From positions 248,001 through 312,000 of the forward strand of contig NZ_JABAIH010000006.1 in assembly GCF_012641395.1 (NCBI RefSeq): a stretch of 64,000 nt of DNA, written 5' to 3'. Source of the DNA: Rhizobium sp. P32RR-XVIII (GTDB lineage Bacteria > Pseudomonadota > Alphaproteobacteria > Rhizobiales > Rhizobiaceae). Position numbers and translations under genes: made by a program. The notes under the pieces are model-generated. The model saw nothing but the letters and a program-made list of their open reading frames with translations, had not been told where the DNA came from and made no database searches. This document shows, piece by piece, positions 26,116-34,569 of the stretch (within the stretch, counting starts at the first letter, position 1; the number at the start of each line of letters is the position of its first letter).

Positions 26116-27126
26116 TTAGATGAGCTTTGCGAAAGCAACGGCCGTGTCGGACATGCGGCTGGAGAAGCCCCACTCGTTGTCGTACCAGGACAGGACGCGC
26201 ACGAAGTTGCCTTCCATGACCTTCGTCTGATCGGTTGCGAAGATCGAGGAGTGGCTGTCATGGTTGAAGTCGCGGGAAACGAGCGGCTCGTCGGTATAGC
26301 CGAGGATACCCTTGAGCTTGCCGTTTGCGGCAGCCTTGATCGCTTCGTTGATTTCGCCGACGGTCGTGGCCTTCTTGGCAACGAACTTGAAGTCGACGAC
26401 CGAGACGTTCGGGGTCGGAACGCGGATCGACGTACCGTCGAGCTTGCCCTTCAGATGCGGCAGAACGAGGCCAACGGCCTTGGCGGCGCCCGTCGAGGTT
26501 GGGATCATCGACAGAGCCGCAGCGCGGGCGCGATAGAGATCCTTGTGCATCGTGTCGAGCGTCGGCTGGTCGCCGGTGTAGGAGTGGATGGTGGTCATGA
26601 AGCCGTGGTCGATGCCGACGGCGTCGTCGAGAACCTTCACGACCGGCACGAGGCAGTTCGTCGTGCAGGAGGCGTTGGAGATGACCGTGTGCTCCTTGGT
26701 GAGCTGGTCATGGTTGACGCCAAAGACGACGGTCAGGTCGGCGCCGTCGGCAGGAGCCGAAACGATGACGCGCTTGGCGCCGGCCGTCAGGTGAGCGGCA
26801 GCCTTATCGCGTGCGGTGAAGATGCCGGTGCATTCCATCGCGATGTCGACGCCGAGTTCCCTGTGCGGAAGCGTCGCCGGGTCCTTGATCGCTGTCACCT
26901 TGATCGGCTTGCTGTTGCCGACGATGATCGTGTCGCCTTCGACCTTCACCGTTGCCGGGAAACGGCCGTGGATCGAGTCGTAGCGCAACAGATGCGCGTT
27001 GGTCTCGACAGGGCCGAGGTCGTTGATGGCGACCACTTCGATATCCGTGCGGCCGGATTCGACGATGGCGCGGAGAACGTTACGGCCGATGCGGCCGAAG
27101 CCGTTGATGGCAACCTTTACAGTCAT
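26116..27126 (-). CDS. gap: Glyceraldehyde-3-phosphate dehydrogenase
   Basis: 336 residues from ATG 27126 (MTVKVAINGFGRIGRNVLRA); an ATG two codons earlier is possible. It has the NAD-binding Rossmann start, the catalytic Cys154 in SNASCTTNCLVPV, and the HSYTGDQ and SWYDNEWGFSSRM segments. It oxidises glyceraldehyde 3-phosphate to 1,3-bisphosphoglycerate. It lies 60 bases downstream of tkt and ends in a strong terminator, so tkt-gap is probably one unit. Confidence 0.97.
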   Translation of the reverse strand: MTVKVAINGFGRIGRNVLRAIVESGRTDIEVVAINDLGPVETNAHLLRYDSIHGRFPATVKVEGDTIIVGNSKPIKVTAIKDPATLPHRELGVDIAMECTGIFTARDKAAAHLTAGAKRVIVSAPADGADLTVVFGVNHDQLTKEHTVISNASCTTNCLVPVVKVLDDAVGIDHGFMTTIHSYTGDQPTLDTMHKDLYRARAAALSMIPTSTGAAKAVGLVLPHLKGKLDGTSIRVPTPNVSVVDFKFVAKKATTVGEINEAIKAAANGKLKGILGYTDEPLVSRDFNHDSHSSIFATDQTKVMEGNFVRVLSWYDNEWGFSSRMSDTAVAFAKLI

Positions 27127-27186
27127 TAGCATTTACTCCGTGAATATAAGGCTTGCGGTGGAGTGGAGAGCGCCGGAGCGCTCCCC

Positions 27187-29160
27187 TTAGAGCTTGGCTT
27201 CTGCTGCGGCGACGACGGCTTCCGCCGTGATGCCGAAATGCTTGTAGAGCTCCTTGTACGGGCCAGAAGCGCCGAAGCTCTTCATGCCGATAAAGGTGCC
27301 TTCAGGGCCGATGAAAGCGTCCCAGCCTTCGCGGACGGCGGCTTCGACGGCGATCTTTACCGGCGAGTTGCCGATGACCGCCTTGCGATAGGCTTCCGGC
27401 TGCTCGAAGAAGAGCTCGGTGCATGGGACCGAGACGACGCGGGTGGAAACGCCCTTACCTTCCAGCGCTGCCCGTGCGGCAACGGCGATCTCGACTTCAG
27501 AGCCCGTTGCGAAAATCGTAACCTTGGCGTCGTCGGCTCCGGCGAGCGTGTAGGCGCCCTGTGCCGAGAGGTTCTTCTCGCTGTATTCCGTGCGGACGGC
27601 CGAGAGGTTCTGGCGGGTGAGCGCCAGGCCCGACGGACGGTTCTTCGTCTTGATGGCGATCTGCCAGCATTCGGCGGTTTCCGTCGCGTCGGCCGGACGG
27701 AAGATCATCAGGTTCGGTACAGCGCGCAATGCCGCAAGCTGTTCGACCGGCTGGTGCGTCGGCCCGTCTTCTCCGAGGCCGATCGAGTCGTGCGTCAGCA
27801 CGTGAATGACGCGAATGCCCATCAGCGCCGCCAGACGGATCGGCGGGCGGCAATAGTCCGAGAAGATGAGGAAGCCGCCGCCGTAGGGGATCAGGCCGCC
27901 ATGCAGCGAGATCCCGTTCATCGCGGCCGCCATGCCGTGTTCGCGGATGCCATAATGCATGTAGCGGCCGGCGAAGTCCGTCGGCGTGATCGAATGCATC
28001 TGGCTGGTCTTGGTGTTGTTCGACGGCGTCAGGTCGGCCGAGCCGCCGAGCGTTTCAGGCAGGAAGCCGTTGATGACTTCGAGCGCATCTTCCGAAGCCT
28101 TGCGGGTTGCCACCGTCGGCTTCGTTTCGGCGAGCTTCTTCTTGTATTCGCTGATGGCGGCATCGAAACCTTGCGGCAGTTCGCCGGCGAAGCGGCGGGT
28201 GAACTCGGCCTTCTTGTCGGAGGCGGCGAGACGGCCTTCCCAGGCCTTCACGGCCTCAGTAGAGCGCGTGCCGGCCTTGCGCCAGGTATCCAGAATGTCC
28301 TCCGGGACGACGAAGGCTTCGGCGTGCCAGTTCAGCGCCTCGCGGGTCGCAGCGATTTCGTCGGCGCCGAGCGGGTTGCCGTGCACCTTGTGGGTGCCCT
28401 GCTTGTTCGGCGCGCCGAAGCCGATGATGGTCTTGCAGGCGATCAGCGTCGGGCGATCGGACTTCTGCGCCGCTTCGATCGCCGCGCCGATGGCGGCCTG
28501 GTCGTGGCCGTCCAGTTCGATCGTGTTCCAGTGAGCCGCCTTGAAGCGGGCAACCTGGTCGGTGGAGTCAGACAGAGAGACGGCACCATCGATGGTGATC
28601 GAGTTGTTATCCCAGAAGACGATGAGCTTGTTGAGCTTCAGATGGCCGGCAAGCGCTATCGCTTCCTGGCTGATGCCTTCCATGAGGCAGCCGTCTCCGG
28701 AGATGACATAGGTATAATGATCGAGCAGATCGGCGCCGAATTCCTCGCGCAGCTTCCGCTCTGCAATAGCCATGCCGACGGAGTTGGCAATGCCCTGGCC
28801 GAGCGGCCCGGTCGTCGTTTCGATGCCCGTCGCGTGGCCGTATTCCGGGTGGCCGGCGGTCTTGGAGCCGAGCTGGCGGAACCGCTTGATCTCCTCGATC
28901 GTCATGTCGGGGTAGCCGGTCAGGTAAAGCACCGAATAGAGCAGCATCGAGCCGTGGCCGGCTGACAGCACGAAACGGTCGCGGTTTGGCCAGTGCGGCT
29001 TCTTTGGGTCGAAGCGCAGATACTTGGTGAAGAGAACGGTGGCGACATCCGCCATACCCATGGGCAGGCCCGGGTGGCCCGAATTTGCCTTTTCGACGGC
29101 GTCCATGGAGAGGAAACGGATCGCATTGGCCATGCGATCATGTTGTTCGGGAGAGGTCAT
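27187..29160 (-). CDS. tkt: Transketolase
   Basis: 657 residues from ATG 29160 (GTGGAA upstream; the longer frame adds an unconserved 32 residues). The thiamine-diphosphate domain carries GHPGLPMGMAD, the GDGCLMEGISQEA cofactor motif and the distal Asn; the pyrimidine domain has EHGMAAAMNGI and THDSIGLGEDGPTHQPVEQL; the C-terminal domain ends the protein. It moves two-carbon units between sugar phosphates in the pentose phosphate pathway. It heads the leftward carbon cluster. Confidence 0.96.
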   Translation of the reverse strand: MTSPEQHDRMANAIRFLSMDAVEKANSGHPGLPMGMADVATVLFTKYLRFDPKKPHWPNRDRFVLSAGHGSMLLYSVLYLTGYPDMTIEEIKRFRQLGSKTAGHPEYGHATGIETTTGPLGQGIANSVGMAIAERKLREEFGADLLDHYTYVISGDGCLMEGISQEAIALAGHLKLNKLIVFWDNNSITIDGAVSLSDSTDQVARFKAAHWNTIELDGHDQAAIGAAIEAAQKSDRPTLIACKTIIGFGAPNKQGTHKVHGNPLGADEIAATREALNWHAEAFVVPEDILDTWRKAGTRSTEAVKAWEGRLAASDKKAEFTRRFAGELPQGFDAAISEYKKKLAETKPTVATRKASEDALEVINGFLPETLGGSADLTPSNNTKTSQMHSITPTDFAGRYMHYGIREHGMAAAMNGISLHGGLIPYGGGFLIFSDYCRPPIRLAALMGIRVIHVLTHDSIGLGEDGPTHQPVEQLAALRAVPNLMIFRPADATETAECWQIAIKTKNRPSGLALTRQNLSAVRTEYSEKNLSAQGAYTLAGADDAKVTIFATGSEVEIAVAARAALEGKGVSTRVVSVPCTELFFEQPEAYRKAVIGNSPVKIAVEAAVREGWDAFIGPEGTFIGMKSFGASGPYKELYKHFGITAEAVVAAAEAKL

Positions 29161-29500
29161 GGCTTTTCCACGGGGTTCCGGTGTCAGGAGATGGCCTTGA
29201 GCCTTCTGAAGACCATCGATGAAAGCGCGGTGAGACATAGCAGTTGGAACGGCCAAGTCAATAAACGGCGGGCCATGTCGGGGTCACGTTACGGCGATTT
29301 TTGACTTTTGACCGAGTGGTTGTACAAAAGACGAGTCCTCGCCTGCGTGGTATGAACATTCCGTCATCCACAAGATAGGGCCCATGCCGTGACACGGCTT
29401 TTATTGACGTGCCGTCAGCTAGCTGCATATCCTTTTGAAATCACTGGACCTGCATTGGATGCCGATTCGAGAGGTCTCGCGCGAAGGAACGGACAGCGAC
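29161..29500. other. 340-bp divergent promoter region between tkt and the DUF4164 gene
   Basis: No gene is seen. The space should hold the promoters of tkt (leftward) and of DUF4164-zapA (rightward). I see no convincing -35/-10 pair, riboswitch or CtrA-type site. Scattered GAGTC/GATTC sites are candidates for CcrM methylation but are common by chance. Confidence 0.5.
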
Positions 29501-29776
29501 ATGACTCCCACAGGTAAAACCATGGAAGCGGCGCTCAACGAGCTGAAGCAAGCTATTTCCGGGCTGGAAAACGCCGTGGACATGCGCATTGAGCGCCAGC
29601 GCGAGCAGGGCGATATCGAAGGCGAGGTTCGGCGCGTTCATGCCGACCGTTCCAAGCTCGCGCAGGAGTTGGACCAGGCCGAATTCCGTGCCAACCGGCT
29701 GGAAGAGGTCAATCGCGAAGTTTCGCGAAGGTTGGTAACGGCGATGGAAACGATCCGCGCGGTCCTGGACCGCTAA
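29501..29776 (+). CDS. DUF4164 family coiled-coil protein
   Basis: 91 residues from ATG 29501. Almost all of it is a charged coiled coil (AALNELKQAISGLENAVDMRIERQ to LEEVNREVSRRLVTAMETI). It matches the DUF4164 pattern found next to zapA in rhizobia. The function is unestablished; position 15 bases before zapA and the coiled coil suggest a division-related partner (inference). The frame upstream to 29435 lacks this character. Confidence 0.75.
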   Translation: MTPTGKTMEAALNELKQAISGLENAVDMRIERQREQGDIEGEVRRVHADRSKLAQELDQAEFRANRLEEVNREVSRRLVTAMETIRAVLDR

Positions 29777-29791
29777 TGGAAAGACACTGCT

Positions 29792-30169
29792 ATGGCGCAG
29801 GTAACGGTAACGATTGACGGAAAAGCCTACCGAATGGCCTGTGAGGAGGGGCAGGAAGAACACCTGACCGACCTCGCCGACCGCTTCGACCGCTATGTCG
29901 GCCATCTTAAGGGGCAGTTTGGCGAAATCGGAGATTTGCGGATCACCGTCATGGCGGGGATCATGGTAATGGACGAAATCTCCGAGCTGAGCCGCCGTTT
30001 GGCCGGGCTGGAAGCCGAACTCGCAACGCTGCGCGGCCATCGCGACACGGTTCTCGCTGCCACCGCGCGGACGGAAGAAAGCCTTGCTGAAGCAATCGGC
30101 GAGGTGACGAACCGCATTCGCGGCATCACCGACAAACTCAACGGCCGCGCGCCGGCGGAGCTCAATTAA
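29792..30169 (+). CDS. zapA: Cell division protein ZapA
   Basis: 125 residues. It begins MAQVTVTIDGKAYRMACEEGQEEHLTDLADRFD, the ZapA head domain, followed by a long helix (about 45-115) that forms the coiled-coil tetramer. ZapA binds FtsZ and cross-links protofilaments at the division ring. It follows the DUF4164 gene closely, and a probable 6S RNA follows it, the arrangement also known from E. coli (zapA-ssrS). Confidence 0.9.
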   Translation: MAQVTVTIDGKAYRMACEEGQEEHLTDLADRFDRYVGHLKGQFGEIGDLRITVMAGIMVMDEISELSRRLAGLEAELATLRGHRDTVLAATARTEESLAEAIGEVTNRIRGITDKLNGRAPAELN

Positions 30170-30232
30170 AATTGCCTGGATGGCTGCCGCACCCACTGGT
30201 GCGGACGCCCGAATACCCCTATATTCGTCTTC

Positions 30233-30392
30233 GCGGTCTGCGCCTCTCGACAGGAACAATGAATCCTCGGGGCCTTACCCGATCCTATGGGAGCTGTCCC
30301 TGTCCGGGCTCGTGGGTCTGGACATACGGCGCCCACCTACTTTCGTAGGCGCCCAGGATCGAACGCTTCCATCGGTTGCGTGGATCGCGCAT
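30233..30392 (+). ncRNA. ssrS: Probable 6S RNA (ends approximate)
   Basis: This gene-free stretch begins about 60 bases after zapA, where ssrS lies in many proteobacteria. It can fold as a long irregular hairpin: CGATCCT (30280-30286) with AGGATCG (30355-30361), GGG with CCC just inside, TGTCC (30301-30305) with GGACA (30320-30324), and a small CCTAC/GTAGG hairpin (30336-30349) on the 3' strand. A TATATT at 30220-30225 could be the -10 box. 6S RNA mimics an open promoter and binds the housekeeping RNA polymerase. The ends are estimates from a typical 160-nt length; I could not find a clean outermost closing stem. Confidence 0.6.
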
Positions 30393-30562
30393 CATCCTTC
30401 AGCGGACGATGTCCGCCCCTCGTCTATCCCGATATCTTTTTTGATATGGCTGCTCAGCGCGGCCGCAGCCTGTGGGCGTGCCGCGGGTTCGCGTAGCCTG
30501 GCATCGGCAAGGACGCTCTGAAACCGCACCAATACATTCAGGATTTTCATCGTAAGCGTCAT
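30392..30562 (-). CDS. Small DUF1127-like protein
   Basis: 56 residues from ATG 30562, which has GGAG seven bases upstream. The layout is MTLTMKILNVLVRFQ, an Arg/Ala-rich middle and LSSHIKKDIGIDEGR at the end, close to the DUF1127 ending (L-x-D-I-G). Small Arg-rich DUF1127 proteins in rhizobia and Agrobacterium affect RNA turnover and growth, but this one is only DUF1127-like. It is divergent from the LysR gene and runs head-on toward the 6S RNA. Confidence 0.6.
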   Translation of the reverse strand: MTLTMKILNVLVRFQSVLADARLREPAARPQAAAALSSHIKKDIGIDEGRTSSAEG

Positions 30563-30645
30563 GGTCTTTCTCCATGACGCCAATTTAGGTGCGAACCGGT
30601 CTGGCGTATAATGAAACTCGCTGTCAATATTCATGAGAGATTTTC

Positions 30646-31575
30646 ATGTCAGACCGTCCGTTGCCGCCGCTTTCGACACTGCAGGCCTTCTGCGCCATCG
30701 CGGAGACGGGCGGCTTTGGCCGCGCGGCGGAGCGGCTTGGGCTGACGCAGACCGCCATCAGCCATCAGATCGCCCAGCTGGAAGGCTGGATGGGTGGCCG
30801 ACTTTTCGAGCGCGGGCGGCACGGAGCGCGGCTTTCGCCGCTCGGGCTCAAGCTTCAGCCGGAAATTTCCGCTGCGTTGACAGCGCTCGAAACGGTCCTG
30901 CATCACGGACGAGCGGCCAGCGCCAGTCCTTCGCTTGTCATAGCTACGACACCGGAGTTTTCGAGCCAATGGCTTGCGCCGCGGCTGGAATCATTCTGCC
31001 GCCGCTATCCCAAAATCGAGGTCCGGACGGCCGTCGCTTATCAGCGGCCGGATTTCGCAAGCGTCGATTTGGCAATCTGGCTTGGACGCGGGGGGCCTGA
31101 TCTCGTCACCGAACCGCTGTTGCTCGACGATGAATTCGTGGTCTGCGCGCCCGAGCTGTCTCGCAGGCTTCCGAGCCGAGGCGCCATTCGCGCAGCGCCC
31201 TTGCTTCTCTATCGCGGCATGCGGCACACGGTGCTCGACTGGCAGCGATGGTACGAACAGATTGGCGGCGATCCCAAAGCCGGGGAGCTTGCCGGTTTTG
31301 ACATCGTGGCGGCGGTTCGCGATGCGCAGGTCTTCGATGCTTTCGAGGAGATGCTGGAAGCCTGCGGCAGGGGAGAGGGCTTTGCGCTTGTCCGCAGCTC
31401 GCTCGTGGGCGCAGACCTCGATTCAGGCAAGCTCGTACGTTGCTTTGTCGAACAGCAGCCGGCTGCACTGAATTATGCCATGCTCTATCCGGCCGGCGCC
31501 TTGGAGAAATCTTCGGTAGCGCTTTTCAGGAAATGGCTCGTCGGCGAGACCGGGCAGGAGCAATTCCGCCGGTAG
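30646..31575 (+). CDS. LysR family transcriptional regulator (GcvA-like)
   Basis: 309 residues. N-terminal winged helix-turn-helix (about 8-66: LSTLQAFCAIAETGGFGRAAERLGLTQTAISHQIAQLE) and a LysR substrate domain (about 90-300). The head resembles GcvA-type regulators. A TATAAT at 30607-30612 could serve as its -10 box. LysR proteins commonly control a divergent neighbour, here the DUF1127-like gene; the effector is unknown. Confidence 0.92.
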   Translation: MSDRPLPPLSTLQAFCAIAETGGFGRAAERLGLTQTAISHQIAQLEGWMGGRLFERGRHGARLSPLGLKLQPEISAALTALETVLHHGRAASASPSLVIATTPEFSSQWLAPRLESFCRRYPKIEVRTAVAYQRPDFASVDLAIWLGRGGPDLVTEPLLLDDEFVVCAPELSRRLPSRGAIRAAPLLLYRGMRHTVLDWQRWYEQIGGDPKAGELAGFDIVAAVRDAQVFDAFEEMLEACGRGEGFALVRSSLVGADLDSGKLVRCFVEQQPAALNYAMLYPAGALEKSSVALFRKWLVGETGQEQFRR

Positions 31576-31646
31576 CTCGTTGATGGAGCACGCGGGAAGC
31601 GCCGATAGTCGCCGGCCTTAGTGGACGCGGTGGTCCAGCTTTAGCC

Positions 31647-32048
31647 TTATTCGGCTGCTGCCAGAAACAACCTGTTCTGGGAGGAAGAGGCGAGGGCCTG
31701 CACCCGGGCTTCTGCCTTGGCGATCAGCTGATAAAATTCGTCCTGCGCTTCGACATCCAGCTGGATGACCGCATTCACATCGTCCGGCGTATCGCAGACG
31801 CACGCGACCGCCGATATAGGACAGACGCCGCCAGGATAGCGCTTGCCCGTACCGCTATAGGCACGGCGGCCCCAACGTTCCGAGTAGACCGTTTCCTCGC
31901 GGTCGAGGGACAGGATTGTTCCTTTGCAGGCCGTTACAATGGCCGCCTTGCCGTAAGCGAACCAGTGATAGTTCAGCTTCCGCAGGATATATTTGCCAGT
32001 AATGTCTTCACCGGCCAGTTCAGCGGGATCTTGAATCATTCTGATCAT
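31647..32048 (-). CDS. Unknown protein with a C-x6-C-x-C motif
   Basis: 133 residues from ATG 32048 (GAGGA about eight bases upstream). I do not recognise the family. It is soluble, with a Tyr/Trp/Arg-rich beta-looking core (YILRKLNYHWFAYGKAAIV, SERWGRRAYSG), three closely spaced Cys residues (GGVCPISAVACVCDTPDD) and a helical C-terminus rich in Ala and Gln. No signal peptide is seen. It stands alone between the LysR gene and an MFS gene. Confidence 0.55.
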   Translation of the reverse strand: MIRMIQDPAELAGEDITGKYILRKLNYHWFAYGKAAIVTACKGTILSLDREETVYSERWGRRAYSGTGKRYPGGVCPISAVACVCDTPDDVNAVIQLDVEAQDEFYQLIAKAEARVQALASSSQNRLFLAAAE

Positions 32049-32323
32049 GACGGCTTCCTCAAGGTTGGAAGCAATATCCTGCATGTCTCGGTGCGCGGCA
32101 AGTCGAAAAACATCAGCTTTTATAAAGGTTTAGTAACAAACTATTTCCGATTCTTACAAACTTCCGGCGTCGAGCTCGGCCGCTCATGACGGAATTTGAT
32201 GAATTCAATTCACAAGTGTTGCGCTTTGCGAGGGATTAATTCAGGAAAGCCGCTCACCCACATTCGGACCCGAACAAGAACCAGGCGCCCAAGTCCCGGG
32301 TGCGTCATCGATCGGGTCAATTC

Positions 32324-33520
32324 ATGCCACTTGCTCTTTTTGCTCTGACGATCGCGGCCTATGCGATCGGAACCACGGAATTCGTCATCGTCGGTCTGCT
32401 GCCGACAGTCGCCAGCGACCTCCATATCACTCTGCCGCTCGCCGGTCTCATTGTCAGCGTCTATGCGCTTGGCGTCACCTTCGGCGCGCCGATCCTGACG
32501 GCATTGACCGGACGGATCGAACGCAAGCCGCTGCTGCTCGGGCTGATGGCGCTCTTCGTTGCCGGCAATGCCATGGCGTCACTTAGCCCCGCTTATGCGC
32601 CGCTGCTCATCGCACGCGTGCTCTCAGCCTTCGCGCATGGCGTATTCTTCTCCGTCGGCTCGACGATCGCCGCCGACCTCGTGCCGGAAAACCGCCGCGC
32701 CTCTGCCATTGCCATGATGTTCATGGGATTGACCGTCGCGATCGTCACCGGCGTTCCGCTCGGCACTTTCATCGGCCAGACCTTCGGATGGCGGGCGACG
32801 TTTGCTGCCGTGGCCGTGCTCGGCGTGATCGCCTTTGCTGCAATTGCCCTGCTGCTGCCGTCGAACCTCACGAAGGCCGAACCCGCGACACTCAAGCAGC
32901 AGGTCGGCGTTCTCGGCAGCGGTCGGCTGCTGATTGTCTTTGCAATGACTGCTCTCGGCTATGGCGGCACTTTCGTTGCCTTCACCTTTCTCGCATCGAT
33001 CCTGCAGGAGGTCGCCGGGTTTTCCGCCTCCGCCGTCAGCCTGATCCTTGTCCTCTACGGTCTTGCCATTGCAGTCGGTAATGTCGTCGGCGGGCGTATC
33101 GCCAACCGCGATCCCGTGAAGGCGCTGACTTGGCTCTTCGTCGCGCAGACGATCGTGCTGGTGCTGTTCAGCTTCACGGCGGCTTCGCCCTGGCTGACGA
33201 TCCCGACGCTTGCGGCGCTCGGCTTCCTGTCCTTCGCCAACGTGCCTGGGCTGCAGCTCTACGTCGTGCAGCTGGCGCGGCAGGTCCGCCCGGCCGCCGT
33301 CGATGTCGCCTCGGCGCTCAATATCGCCGCCTTCAACCTCGGAATCGCCATGGGTGCCTGGATCGGCGGTATCGTCGTGGAATCCTCGCTCGGGCTCGCC
33401 GCTACCCCCTGGGTCGGCGCGATCCTCGTCGCGGTCGCGCTGCTTCTGACCTTGCGAAGCTCAGCGCTCGACCGCCGTCCGATTTCGGAGGCCGAACCCC
33501 TGCGGAAGGCCGCGGCTTGA
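32324..33520 (+). CDS. MFS efflux transporter (AraJ/PbuE-like, DHA1)
   Basis: 398 residues from ATG 32324. Twelve TM segments; AIGTTEFVIVGLLPTVASDLHI in TM1 and FAHGVFFSVGSTIAADLVPENRRASAIAMMF in TM4 are characteristic of DHA1 exporters such as AraJ and PbuE. The substrate could be a sugar, purine or drug. The ribosome site is weak. A bidirectional terminator separates it from the convergent ArsR gene. Confidence 0.9.
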   Translation: MPLALFALTIAAYAIGTTEFVIVGLLPTVASDLHITLPLAGLIVSVYALGVTFGAPILTALTGRIERKPLLLGLMALFVAGNAMASLSPAYAPLLIARVLSAFAHGVFFSVGSTIAADLVPENRRASAIAMMFMGLTVAIVTGVPLGTFIGQTFGWRATFAAVAVLGVIAFAAIALLLPSNLTKAEPATLKQQVGVLGSGRLLIVFAMTALGYGGTFVAFTFLASILQEVAGFSASAVSLILVLYGLAIAVGNVVGGRIANRDPVKALTWLFVAQTIVLVLFSFTAASPWLTIPTLAALGFLSFANVPGLQLYVVQLARQVRPAAVDVASALNIAAFNLGIAMGAWIGGIVVESSLGLAATPWVGAILVAVALLLTLRSSALDRRPISEAEPLRKAAA

Positions 33521-33533
33521 TCTTTCCAGCATG

Positions 33534-33562
33534 AAAAATGGGCGCCTGGGGCGCCCGTTTTT
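33534..33562. terminator. Bidirectional terminator between MFS and ArsR genes
   Basis: AAAAATGGGCGCC (33534-33546), loop TGG, GGCGCCCGTTTTT (33550-33562). A-rich and T-rich flanks serve both strands. Confidence 0.85.
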
Positions 33563-33888
33563 CATTGGCCTTCGAGGTCACTCTTCAGCCGGTCGATGAT
33601 GGATAGAGCATGCCCGGCATAGGCGCTGATCCAGCGGTCGTAGATGTGCTTGATCGGCAGGCTGTTGAGGTGGTTCCAGCGTTCGCGGCCTTCCTTCTTC
33701 GCCATCACGAGATCGGCTTCCTCCAATACTTTGAGATGCTGCATCACCGTGCAGCGGTCCATGTCCGCGAAGGTCTCGCAGAGCATGCCGGTCGTGCGCG
33801 GGCCTTCCTTCAACAGATCCAGAATCTCGCGGCGGCGACGGTGCGCCAGAGCCTTGAAAACGGGGTCGTCGTCTGATTCGCTTGACAT
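33562..33888 (-). CDS. ArsR-family helix-turn-helix regulator
   Basis: 108 residues. One winged helix domain: DDPVFKALAHRRRREILDLLKEGPRTTGMLCETF, then MQHLKVLEEADLVMAKKEGRERWNHLN as recognition helix and wing. No metal-binding Cys cluster is evident, so it is of the non-metal ArsR type often paired with an SRPBCC gene. It is divergent from that gene, and a TTATGTT palindrome adjoins its start codon, which implies autoregulation and control of the partner. Confidence 0.88.
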   Translation of the reverse strand: MSSESDDDPVFKALAHRRRREILDLLKEGPRTTGMLCETFADMDRCTVMQHLKVLEEADLVMAKKEGRERWNHLNSLPIKHIYDRWISAYAGHALSIIDRLKSDLEGQ

Positions 33889-33909
33889 GTTATGTTTTTA
33901 TAACATAAT
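33882..33909 (+). promoter_or_regulatory. Promoter and overlapping operator of the SRPBCC gene
   Basis: TTGACA (33882-33887), 16 bases, CATAAT (33904-33909) makes a good housekeeping promoter for the SRPBCC gene at 33945. The inverted repeat TTATGTT-TTTAT-AACATAA (33890-33908) fills the spacer and -10 box, so a bound ArsR dimer would block polymerase. Confidence 0.65.
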
Positions 33910-33944
33910 GCCCGCAGGCTCAATGGAAAAGAGGAGGAAGGGCC

Positions 33945-34439
33945 ATGTCCCTCGGTATTCGCGTCGGCGGCCGGATCGGTCGCCCGGCTGCAGAAGTCTT
34001 CGATGCGGTGGTCAATCCGAAAAAGCTCTCAAGCTATTTCACGACGATCGGCGGAGCGAGCGCGCCGCTTGTCAAAGGCACGACGGTGACGTGGTGGAAG
34101 GATGCTCCGGTTGAAGTCGTCGATCTCGTTCCGGAAAAACTGATCGTCCTCCGCTGGGATGGAGGGGCCGATGCGAACAACGCCCGGTACAAGACGATCG
34201 TCGAGATGAAGTTCGAAGCGCTGGACGATGGCGGAACGATGGTGACGATCTCCGAGAATGGCTGGCATGAGGATGAGGCCGGCCGGCGCGGCACCTATCT
34301 CAACTGCGAGGGCTGGACCAATATGCTCTGCTGCATGAAGGCCTTTGTCGAATATGGCATCAACCTGCGTGACGGCATGTTCCTGAGCGAGATGCGCGGT
34401 GAGCCGGCCGAGGCCCCGGATTACGAGGCGCTTAAATGA
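33945..34439 (+). CDS. SRPBCC (AHSA1-like) domain protein
   Basis: 164 residues, preceded by GGAGGAAGG. It is one START-like/AHSA1 domain with the usual landmarks: RPAAEVFDAVVNPKKLSSYF, the Trp-rich core (TTVTWWKDAPVEV, LIVLRWDG), GGTMVTISENGW and a C-terminal helix EGWTNMLCCMKAFVEYG. Such proteins bind small hydrophobic ligands or act as chaperone cofactors. Pairing with an ArsR regulator is a recurrent arrangement; the ligand is unknown. Confidence 0.88.
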   Translation: MSLGIRVGGRIGRPAAEVFDAVVNPKKLSSYFTTIGGASAPLVKGTTVTWWKDAPVEVVDLVPEKLIVLRWDGGADANNARYKTIVEMKFEALDDGGTMVTISENGWHEDEAGRRGTYLNCEGWTNMLCCMKAFVEYGINLRDGMFLSEMRGEPAEAPDYEALK

Positions 34440-34569
34440 GCGAACGGCTCCATCTCGTCCGCGCGGCGGACGGGTGGGAGCCGCCTTCGCTTTAATGTGA
34501 CAGAGACTTTGCTTGCCTGCTGGATCGCGAGTGCTAGTTTCCCCGATCATATCGATTAGGAGATTCGAG

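Noticed and set aside
30280..30361. Signal recognition particle RNA
   Set aside because: The stretch is structured and gene-free, but it lacks the conserved GGAAGCAGC-type loop of bacterial SRP RNA. Position after zapA fits 6S RNA better.
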